Source of the DNA: Mesobacillus boroniphilus
GTDB taxonomy: Bacteria > Bacillota > Bacilli > Bacillales > Cytobacillaceae
Assembly: GCF_018424685.1 (NCBI RefSeq)
Contig: NZ_QTKX01000005.1
Span: 1 to 60,157, forward strand
Length of the DNA stretch: 60,157 nucleotides
Reading direction: 5' to 3'
Shown here: in pieces, positions 30,996 to 37,298 of the stretch
Position numbering within the stretch: position 1 is the stretch's first letter
How the letters are laid out: each line of letters starts with the position of its first letter
Notes under the pieces: generated by a model
What the model was told of the DNA's origin: nothing
Databases searched by the model: none
The model's input: only the letters and a program-made list of their open reading frames with translations
Made by a program: the position numbers and the translations under genes

Positions 30996-32600
30996 ATGAA
31001 GCCCGTTGCAGATTCGAAGGAATTGATGAAGGGAGCCATGATTCTCACTTTGGCAGCCCTTGTTACAAAAATTTTAAGCGCAGTTTACCGTGTCCCATTT
31101 CAAAATATCGTCGGGGACATTGGTTTTTATATTTATCAGCAGGTTTATCCCTTTTTTGGGATTGTCATGGTTTTATCTACATACGGATTTCCAGTTGTGA
31201 TATCCAAGCTTTATACAGAGCAGCAGGCTGCAGGAAACCGCGGCAGGGCGGATAGGCTTTTGGCCATCTCGCTTGTTTTTCTAGGCTTGATAGGCGTGCT
31301 GCTTTTTTCATTTTTCTACTTTGGTTCTGGATGGATCGCCGAAAAAATCGGTGACCCTGAACTAATGCCCTTATTCAAGGTCGTATCCGTCCCATTCTTG
31401 ATCTTCCCGTTTACCTCTGTGTTCAGGGGATACTTCCAGGGAAAGGGAAACATGGTGCCGACTGCGGTTTCCCAGGTTTCAGAACAATTCATCCGTGTCG
31501 CGACCATTCTAATCCTGTCAGCAGTACTAGTGCAGCAAGGTTTTTCTCTTTATGTCACTGGTGCCGGGGCTGTGTTTGGGTCAATAACAGGAGGACTCAT
31601 CTCTGTTTTGATTCTCAGCTTTTTTTACCTGAAAAATGGTGGAGCGAATCCCTTCACGCATTTTCATGTTAAGGATTTATTCAAGGATTCAGCCTGGGTC
31701 GTAAAAGCGCTGATTATTCAAGGATTTGCGATCAGCATTAGTGGCATGCTGTTAATATTGCTCCAGCTGGCAGATTCCTTGAATATGTATGCCTCATTGC
31801 TTGCAATGGGACTGACAGCGGAGGAAGCAAAATCGGCAAAAGGTATTTTTGACAGAGGGCAGCCGCTGATCCAGCTTGGAACAGTTGTCGCCACCTCGAT
31901 GTCATTAAGCCTGGTACCAGCGATTTCTGGTGACAAATCAAGTAATCGCCGAGAGAAAATCCTGCCTAAAGTCAGACTCGCGCTTCAGACAAGCCTGGTT
32001 TTTGGCGCTGCTGCAGCAGTGGGTTTATATAGCATCATAGTTCCTTTAAATATTATGCTGTTTGAGAATGCTAATGGATCCGATGTTCTTGGGGTACTAA
32101 GCCTGATGATTTTATTTGGCTCTGTCATCCTTACGATTATGAGCATTTTGCAGGGTCTTGATAAGTCCATCTTTCCGGCTGCAGTCATACTTGCCGGATT
32201 TGGATTGAAATACATATTAAATCCATTACTCATACCTGCTGCTGGAACAATGGGCGCAGCTATTGCCACATTGGCTGCGATGCTGGTTGTCATGTTCATC
32301 CTGACTTTTAAACTAAGACGTGAACTTGGCCAGCCTGTTTTATCGGTAGTTTTCATTTCGAAGATCCTGTTTTCCTCGATCGTGATGGCTGTGATTTTGC
32401 GATTATTTTTATATTTAACTGACTTCGGTTATGAATATATTGAACCTGACAGGCTCGGAGCTGTACTTCAAGCATTTAGCGCCGTAGTTATTGGCGCGCT
32501 TGTTTATTTTTTCATATTGATTAAAATCAGGGCCTTGACTGAAGAGGAACTAGGGACTTTGCCTTTCGGCAGCAGAATTGTCCAATTGTTCTTAAAATAG
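30996..32600 (+). CDS. yabM: Polysaccharide-biosynthesis/flippase-family membrane protein YabM
   Basis: 534-aa polytopic membrane protein of the MOP/MurJ-SpoVB superfamily, likely a lipid-linked sugar flippase; the substrate is not known. Roughly 13-14 hydrophobic helices are visible, beginning with KGAMILTLAALVTKILSAVY (residues ~10-29), typical of SpoVB-like proteins. FPFTSVFRGYFQGKGNM is another family hallmark. The start ATG 30996 follows GGAAGGAG. It begins the yabM-yabN-rqcP cluster. Confidence 0.88.
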   Translation: MKPVADSKELMKGAMILTLAALVTKILSAVYRVPFQNIVGDIGFYIYQQVYPFFGIVMVLSTYGFPVVISKLYTEQQAAGNRGRADRLLAISLVFLGLIGVLLFSFFYFGSGWIAEKIGDPELMPLFKVVSVPFLIFPFTSVFRGYFQGKGNMVPTAVSQVSEQFIRVATILILSAVLVQQGFSLYVTGAGAVFGSITGGLISVLILSFFYLKNGGANPFTHFHVKDLFKDSAWVVKALIIQGFAISISGMLLILLQLADSLNMYASLLAMGLTAEEAKSAKGIFDRGQPLIQLGTVVATSMSLSLVPAISGDKSSNRREKILPKVRLALQTSLVFGAAAAVGLYSIIVPLNIMLFENANGSDVLGVLSLMILFGSVILTIMSILQGLDKSIFPAAVILAGFGLKYILNPLLIPAAGTMGAAIATLAAMLVVMFILTFKLRRELGQPVLSVVFISKILFSSIVMAVILRLFLYLTDFGYEYIEPDRLGAVLQAFSAVVIGALVYFFILIKIRALTEEELGTLPFGSRIVQLFLK

Positions 32601-32631
32601 AACCATATACAAGAAGGAGGAAAAGTGGGAA

Positions 32632-34095
32632 ATGACGAAAAAGATATTGATCATCGGATTGGGCGCGGGCGACCTTGACCAGCTGCCGCTTGGTGTATAT
32701 AAAAAGTTGAAGCAGGAGCAGAACCTGTTTTTACGGACAAAAGAGCATCCAGTAGTCGCGGAGCTCGAGAAGGAAGGTCTGCAGTTTCAATCGTTCGATG
32801 CTGTATATGAAAAACATGAACAGTTTTCGGCAGTATATGAAGAAATCACAGAGTTTTTGCTTGCTGAAGCAGGAAAAGCTCCTGTAACCTATGCGGTTCC
32901 AGGCCATCCATTGATCGCTGAGCGGACGGTGCAGCTCCTGCTAGAACGAGGGCCGAAGCGGGATACTGAAATTGAAGTTGGCGGCGGCCAGAGTTTCCTT
33001 GACGCCATGTTCCAGTCGCTGGCTATAGATCCGATTGAAGGCTTCCAGCTGCTTGATGGCACTGCGTTATCAAAGGAAGATTTGCTGCTAAGGAGCCACA
33101 CAATCATTGGACAGGTGTATGACGCGTTCGTTGCCTCTGACGTCAAGCTGACGCTTATGGAAAAATTGCCTGATAATTATGAGGTATTCATCGTGACAGC
33201 GGCCGGTAGCAGTGATGAGGTCATCAAGAAAATTCCTTTATATGAACTCGACAGGGAGATGGAGCTTAGCAATCTAACATCTGTTTATGTCCCGCCTGTT
33301 GAAAATGAGCAATTATTATACAAGGAATTTCTGAAACTGCGTGGAATAATATCAGAACTGCGCGGTCCGAATGGTTGTCCTTGGGATAAGAAGCAGACCC
33401 ATCAAACATTAAAGAAGTACTTGATTGAAGAATCGTATGAATTGCTCGAGGCAATTGACAATGATGATATCGACCATATGATCGAAGAGTTGGGGGATGT
33501 GCTGCTTCAAGTCATGCTGCATGCGCAGATTGGTGAGGATGAGGGCTATTTTACCATTGATGATGTAATTGAAGGGCTTTCTGCAAAAATGGTCCGCAGG
33601 CATCCACATGTGTTCGGGGACAAAACGGCAGAAAATGAAGAGGACGTATTGAAAAACTGGCAGGAAATCAAGGAGATGGAAAAGGGCGGTGCCCCAAAAT
33701 CGATGCTCGAGGGAGCCGGTAAAGGACTTCCGAATCTCCTTAAAGCATATGAGCTGCAAAAGGAAGCAGCTAAAGTAGGGTTTGACTGGAAGACGGTCGC
33801 ACCTATCCTTGACAAGGTAAAGGAAGAAATCGAAGAGCTTTCGGCAGAAATCTCCGGAAATGGCATTCAGGAAGATATCCAGTTGGAGTACGGTGACCTA
33901 TTGTTTGCGCTCGTCAATTTCGCAAGGCATTATGACATCAATCCGGAAGTGGCACTGAACAAGGCCAACCGGAAATTCATGCACCGCTTTGCTTATATCG
34001 AACAAAAAGCAGCAGAGAATGGCCAAAGTGTCGATGATTATACACTGGATGAATTGGATGCTTTCTGGGAGGAAGCGAAAAAACGAGGATTATAA
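32632..34095 (+). CDS. yabN: MazG-family NTP pyrophosphohydrolase with methylase-like domain (YabN)
   Basis: 487-aa fusion protein. The N-terminal half (~1-220) has a tetrapyrrole-methylase fold, with IIGLGAGDLDQLPLGVYKKL and YAVPGHPLIAERT. The C-terminal half (~245-487) is a MazG nucleoside triphosphate pyrophosphohydrolase, with GCPWDKKQTHQTLKKYLIEE, the metal-binding EESYELLEAI and EELGDVLLQVMLHA. A second degenerate MazG repeat follows. It probably cleanses the nucleotide pool; the role of the methylase-like half is unknown. Length is as in B. subtilis (489 aa). Confidence 0.94.
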   Translation: MTKKILIIGLGAGDLDQLPLGVYKKLKQEQNLFLRTKEHPVVAELEKEGLQFQSFDAVYEKHEQFSAVYEEITEFLLAEAGKAPVTYAVPGHPLIAERTVQLLLERGPKRDTEIEVGGGQSFLDAMFQSLAIDPIEGFQLLDGTALSKEDLLLRSHTIIGQVYDAFVASDVKLTLMEKLPDNYEVFIVTAAGSSDEVIKKIPLYELDREMELSNLTSVYVPPVENEQLLYKEFLKLRGIISELRGPNGCPWDKKQTHQTLKKYLIEESYELLEAIDNDDIDHMIEELGDVLLQVMLHAQIGEDEGYFTIDDVIEGLSAKMVRRHPHVFGDKTAENEEDVLKNWQEIKEMEKGGAPKSMLEGAGKGLPNLLKAYELQKEAAKVGFDWKTVAPILDKVKEEIEELSAEISGNGIQEDIQLEYGDLLFALVNFARHYDINPEVALNKANRKFMHRFAYIEQKAAENGQSVDDYTLDELDAFWEEAKKRGL

Positions 34096-34134
34096 GGTAA
34101 ATGAAACCAATATTGATAAAGGGGTTTAAATACG

Positions 34135-34404
34135 ATGAGGCTGGATAAATTTTTAAAGGTATCAAGATTGATCAAAAGAAGAACATTGGCGAAGGAAGTA
34201 TCCGATCAAGGAAGGATCTCAGTCAACGGTATGCCTGCGAAAGCGAGTACGAATGTAAAAGCAGGAGATGAACTGGCGATCCGTTTTGGACAAAAAGTCG
34301 TTTCTGCAAGAATCGAGCGAATCCAGGAAACATCACGTAAGGATGAAGCAGCCGGAATGTATACACTTCTCGGGGAAGAACGTATCCCTGGAGACGATGA
34401 ATAG
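34135..34404 (+). CDS. rqcP: Ribosome-associated quality-control protein RqcP (S4 domain)
   Basis: 89-aa Hsp15-like S4-domain RNA-binding protein (YabO/YlmG-type; RqcP in B. subtilis). RqcP works with RqcH to add alanine tails to nascent chains on stalled 50S subunits. The S4 fold occupies nearly the whole protein: MRLDKFLKVSRLIKRRTLAK (1-20) and GRISVNGMPAKASTNVKAGD. The start ATG 34135 lacks a strong ribosome-binding site (AAAGGGG 10 bases upstream). It is 39 bases after yabN. Confidence 0.94.
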   Translation: MRLDKFLKVSRLIKRRTLAKEVSDQGRISVNGMPAKASTNVKAGDELAIRFGQKVVSARIERIQETSRKDEAAGMYTLLGEERIPGDDE

Positions 34405-34450
34405 TAAACCATCCTACCTGTGAAGGCTTGTTCTATTCTTTCTTATCCAA

Positions 34451-34480
34451 TCATAAACATGTACAAAAGTGCATTATGAT
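34451..34480 (+). promoter_or_regulatory. Possible sigma-E promoter of yabP-yabQ
   Basis: TCATAAA (34451-34457), 14 bases, CATTATGAT (34472-34480), partly matching the sigma-E consensus (-10 CATACAnT). yabP and yabQ are sigma-E genes in B. subtilis. Weak evidence. Confidence 0.35.
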
Positions 34481-34494
34481 TGTGAGGGGTAATG

Positions 34495-34797
34495 ATGAGC
34501 CAATACTATGAAACGAACCAAACAAAAAGTAATTTGCCAGAACACGATTTAGTGATGAGAGGCCGACGGACACTGGATATTACGGGAGTAAAGCAGGTTG
34601 AAAGCTTCGATAATGAAGAGTTCCTATTAGAGACTGTCATGGGATTCCTTGCGATCAAGGGCCAGAACCTGCAGATGAAAAACCTGGATGTCGACAAAGG
34701 TGTCGTATCGATCAAGGGGAAAATCTTTGACCTGGTCTATCTAGATGACCAGCATGGGGAGAAAGCTAAAGGTTTCTTTAGCAAGTTATTCCGATGA
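34495..34797 (+). CDS. yabP: Sporulation protein YabP
   Basis: 100-aa YabP/YqfC-family protein made in the mother cell during sporulation; its biochemical role is unknown. Conserved segments are LVMRGRRTLDITGVKQVESF, FLLETVMGFLAIKGQNLQMK and GVVSIKGKIFDLVYLD. There is no membrane segment. The start is taken as ATG 34495, 7 bases after GAGGGG; ATG 34492 is directly before it. It overlaps yabQ by 4 bases (ATGA), so the two are translationally coupled. Confidence 0.92.
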   Translation: MSQYYETNQTKSNLPEHDLVMRGRRTLDITGVKQVESFDNEEFLLETVMGFLAIKGQNLQMKNLDVDKGVVSIKGKIFDLVYLDDQHGEKAKGFFSKLFR

Positions 34798-35429
34798 CAC
34801 TGTCGACCCAATTTTTGACGATGCTCGCCATGATTGGGATGGGCAGCTTATTCGGGGCTTCACTTGATACACATAACCGTTTTTTAAAAAGGTCAAAACG
34901 AAAGTCGTGGATCGTCTTCATCAATGACATCCTGTTTTGGGTGTTCCAAGGTCTGTCGATATTTTATGTCTTGTTTTCGGTGAATATGGGAGAATTGCGT
35001 TTTTATATCTTCCTGGCATTGTTATGCGGTTTTGCGGCCTATCAAAGCCTTTTCAAGAAACTGTATCTTAAAATGCTGGAACGGGCCATAACCTATACGA
35101 TCAATGTGTATGTGTTCCTTGTGAAAGCTTTCCGGATGTTAGTGGTAAGGCCGCTCCAGTTTCTGGCAGCCACCGCCTTATCACTTTTGCTTTTGACGGG
35201 AAGAGGCCTTTATGCACTTGTAAAATGGCTTCTTGCCGTTTTACTATGGCTGCTTAATAACTTAATTTGGAAACCAATTAAGATGATTTTCCTGCTTTTT
35301 TGGAAACTTTTGCCGAAAACAGTTAAAAAAAGCGTCGAGAAGTTATATAATAAATTGGCAGGATTTCTAATAATAGTAAAGAATTATTCTATTAAGCCGA
35401 TAAAATGGTTAAAGAAGTTTAAAAAATAA
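34794..35429 (+). CDS. yabQ: Spore cortex biosynthesis membrane protein YabQ
   Basis: 211-aa membrane protein of the YabQ family, needed for spore cortex formation in B. subtilis. About five hydrophobic segments are visible, including FLTMLAMIGMGSLFGASLDT (residues ~7-26), DILFWVFQGLSIFYVLFSV and FLAATALSLLLLTGRGLYAL. The C-terminal third is Lys-rich and Trp-rich (KWLLAVLLWLLNN, then KKSVEKLYNK). The start overlaps the yabP stop. Confidence 0.9.
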   Translation: MTLSTQFLTMLAMIGMGSLFGASLDTHNRFLKRSKRKSWIVFINDILFWVFQGLSIFYVLFSVNMGELRFYIFLALLCGFAAYQSLFKKLYLKMLERAITYTINVYVFLVKAFRMLVVRPLQFLAATALSLLLLTGRGLYALVKWLLAVLLWLLNNLIWKPIKMIFLLFWKLLPKTVKKSVEKLYNKLAGFLIIVKNYSIKPIKWLKKFKK

Positions 35430-35502
35430 GCCCTGTTAATGTTAAAACCCACAGCCAAATTTAATACAGCAAAAAAATAAATTATAAGGAGGACTGCGAG
35501 GA

Positions 35503-35901
35503 ATGGGTGTCATCAGGAAAAAGAACATAGCCAAGATTGAAAATCAATATGTACAGCAGCGTGAAAAAGCAGGGATTGCAGAAACCAGGAAGCGAAAACT
35601 GCTTTTCAGGCGCCTCGCAGTCTTTGCTCTATTCGCATCGGTCATTTCTTATTTAATGATCTCAACGTTCATTTCCCAGTCTGCAGCCCTCGAAAAGAAG
35701 CAGGAGGAAAAGGAACAGCTCGAACAAAATTTAGCAAACCTTCAAAAACAGCAGGAGATTCTTGATGAGGAAATCGTCAAATTAAACGATGATGAATACA
35801 TAGCAAAGCTTGCCCGCAAGGAATACTTCCTGTCCGAAAAGAATGAAATCATCTTCAACCTTCCCAAAGAGAAAAATGACTCCCAAGATTCGCCTTATTG
35901 A
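35503..35901 (+). CDS. divIC: Cell-division protein DivIC
   Basis: 132-aa bitopic divisome protein that forms the FtsL-DivIC-DivIB complex at the septum. A cytoplasmic basic N-terminus (~1-38) is followed by one transmembrane helix (LFRRLAVFALFASVISYLMI, ~36-56) and an extracellular coiled coil (LEKKQEEKEQLEQNLANLQK, ~65-95). The conserved C-terminal DDEYIAKLARKEYFLSE follows. The start ATG 35503 lies behind AAGGAGG. Size and architecture match B. subtilis. Confidence 0.95.
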   Translation: MGVIRKKNIAKIENQYVQQREKAGIAETRKRKLLFRRLAVFALFASVISYLMISTFISQSAALEKKQEEKEQLEQNLANLQKQQEILDEEIVKLNDDEYIAKLARKEYFLSEKNEIIFNLPKEKNDSQDSPY

Positions 35902-35975
35902 CACTCTTTTTTGATATTCTGTATAATATAATGTAAGTTTGATTTTTTATATCTTTAAGGAGGCAAAACTTTTTT

Positions 35976-36428
35976 ATGTCAATCGAAGTAGGCAGCAAGC
36001 TACAGGGAAAGGTAACAGGTATTACAAATTTCGGGGCGTTTGTGGAACTGCCGGGAGGCTCAACTGGACTGGTTCATATCAGCGAGGTTGCAGACAACTA
36101 TGTAAAGGACATTAATGACCACCTCAAAGTGGGCGACCAGGTTGAAGTGAAGGTCATCAATGTTGAAAAAGACGGTAAAATCGGTTTATCTATCAAGAAG
36201 GCTGTTGATAGGCCAGAACGACCTGCAAGACCAGAAAGATCTGAATCAAGACCTTACTCACAGCGTCCACGCGGCGGTGGCGGCAGAGGAAACGACAACC
36301 GCAATGCCCGTCCGGAAAATTTCGAATCAAAAATGGCGAAATTCTTGAAGGACAGCGAAGACCGCCTGTCCACTCTAAAACGTGCTACTGAGTCTAAGCG
36401 CGGCGGAAGAGGAGCTAGAAGAGGGTAA
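35976..36428 (+). CDS. yabR: S1-domain RNA-binding protein YabR
   Basis: 150-aa protein with an N-terminal S1 RNA-binding domain (~5-72: GSKLQGKVTGITNFGAFVEL, GLVHISEVADNYVKD, DGKIGLSIKKA), related to polynucleotide phosphorylase-type S1 domains and YugI/GSP13. After it comes a Pro/Arg-rich linker and a Gly/Arg-rich stretch (RPRGGGGRGNDNRN) and a second GRGARRG tail, as in RNA-binding RGG regions. Function not established. The start ATG 35976 follows AAGGAGG. A terminator follows. Confidence 0.9.
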   Translation: MSIEVGSKLQGKVTGITNFGAFVELPGGSTGLVHISEVADNYVKDINDHLKVGDQVEVKVINVEKDGKIGLSIKKAVDRPERPARPERSESRPYSQRPRGGGGRGNDNRNARPENFESKMAKFLKDSEDRLSTLKRATESKRGGRGARRG

Positions 36429-36474
36429 CTTGCTGCTAAATGAATATATATAATAGCAGGAATCATGCTATACC

Positions 36475-36506
36475 AAGACAAGTCTTTTAAAGGGCTTGTC
36501 TTTTTG
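36475..36506 (+). terminator. yabR terminator
   Basis: AAGACAAG / CTTGTCTT hairpin followed by a T run. Confidence 0.8.
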
Positions 36507-36545
36507 TTTTGTTTAGGAGTGCATTCCCCGAAAAATGGGGCGGAA

Positions 36546-36684
36546 GTGAATTTTGGTAAAAGTAGAGTAGCTGCATTACCCAAAAAACAGCTAGAGAGTA
36601 AATTGGGTAAGAGCAGAGTGACTGCATTGCCTGAAAATGCACAGGAAAGAGTAAAAGTACAGCAGTTGCAATGCATGGAAATAC
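36546..36684. repeat. Degenerate ~52-bp repeat array (GTAAATTGGGTAA unit)
   Basis: Units begin at 36546 (GTGAATTTTGGTAAAAG), 36598 (GTAAATTGGGTAAGAG) and 36651 (GTAAAAGTACAGCAG, partial), so the intervals are 52 and 53 bases. Shared words are AGAGT then CTGCATT and CC. Within the first unit GGTAA can pair with TTACC across ~16 bases. The sequence is unrelated to the 52-bp array at 23722, but period and hairpin design are alike. Confidence 0.65.
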
Positions 36685-36685
36685 A

Positions 36686-36726
36686 TAAAAAACCCTCGCT
36701 CCTTTAAAAGGAACGAGGGTTTTTTG
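36686..36726. terminator. Bidirectional terminator of the tRNA unit and yabR side
   Basis: AAAACCCTCGCTCCTTT / AAAGGAACGAGGGTTTT hairpin flanked by A and T runs on both sides. It ends 6 bases from tRNA-Glu and would stop minus-strand tRNA transcripts. Confidence 0.85.
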
Positions 36727-36731
36727 TGTGA

Positions 36732-36803
36732 TGACCCCTACGGGATTCGAACCCGTGTTACCGCCGTGAAAGGGCGGTGTCTTAACCGCTTGACCAAGGG
36801 GCC
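36732..36803 (-). tRNA. tRNA-Glu (anticodon TTC)
   Basis: 72 bases on the minus strand. It starts GGCCCCTTGGTCAAGCGG, has anticodon TTC in CCCTTTCACGG, the T arm GGGTTCGAATCCC, and a 7-bp acceptor stem closing with A73. CCA is not encoded. It matches B. subtilis tRNA-Glu, which occupies the same place between yabR and spoIIE. Confidence 0.97.
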
Positions 36804-36825
36804 GTATTAGTATTGTATTTATATT

Positions 36826-36945
36826 GTCCAGCTTCAGCGCCTAGCCCCTCGAGACGTTTCGGTCCGTCCAATGAAGTCAAAGAGCGACTTCACTGGTCGG
36901 CCCTCCAACGCTTGTCGGGGCTGACCAAGGCGCTTGCGCTTTTCT
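36826..36945. repeat. Dispersed intergenic repeat (R4) between two tRNA genes
   Basis: Starts GTCCAGCTTCAGCGCCTAGC and ends CTTGTCGGGGCTGACCAAGG, CGCTTGCGCTTTTCT. The middle has CCAATGAAGTCAAAGAGCGA, CTTCACTGGTCGGCCCTCC shared with R2, forming a GAAGTC / GACTTC hairpin. It fills nearly all of the 145-base spacer between tRNA-Glu and tRNA-Met, so it should be transcribed within the tRNA precursor. Confidence 0.8.
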
Positions 36946-36948
36946 AAG

Positions 36949-37022
36949 TAGCGGCGGAGGGGATCGAACCCCCGACCTTACGGGTATGAACCGTACGCTC
37001 TAGCCAGCTGAGCTACACCGCC
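36949..37022 (-). tRNA. tRNA-Met, elongator (anticodon CAT)
   Basis: 74 bases on the minus strand. It starts GGCGGTGTAGCTCAGCTGG, has CAT within GGTTCATACCC, T arm GGGGGTTCGATCCCCT and A73; no encoded CCA. The paired first base and the D-arm sequence match the B. subtilis elongator tRNA-Met at this locus, not the initiator. A modified-anticodon tRNA-Ile cannot be excluded by CAT alone. Confidence 0.93.
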
Positions 37023-37054
37023 ATATTGATATTGTGTTTTGAGGCACAAGAAAT

Positions 37055-37083
37055 ATAATACATAGATATTAAAATAGTGTCAA
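37055..37083 (-). promoter_or_regulatory. Promoter of the tRNA-Met/tRNA-Glu unit
   Basis: On the minus strand: TTGACA (37078-37083), 17 bases, TATTAT (37055-37060), ~33 bases upstream of tRNA-Met. Confidence 0.8.
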
Positions 37084-37197
37084 TGGATTTTTAAAAGAAA
37101 AGTCAAAAATAATAATAGGTAATTTTTAGCGGTGTTTGGAGTGGTTACTAAAATAATACGTGGTATTTCGAGGAATTGCTTTATTTTCGGGGAAATG

Positions 37198-37263
37198 CGT
37201 CGAACGAAACTTTATTGCTTGTCCTTATTTTTGACAAACTTCTGGATTGCTCCCTTTTATAAT
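37198..37263 (+). promoter_or_regulatory. spoIIE promoter, Spo0A-activated type (21-bp spacer)
   Basis: TTGACA (37231-37236) and TATAAT (37258-37263), both perfect, but separated by 21 bases instead of 17. This unusual spacing is the hallmark of B. subtilis spoIIE, which needs Spo0A~P. A Spo0A-box-like CGTCGAA is at 37198-37204, 26 bases before the -35. Confidence 0.85.
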
Positions 37264-37298
37264 AATCAGCAACGATAAAAAAACGGGGAGTGTATTAA

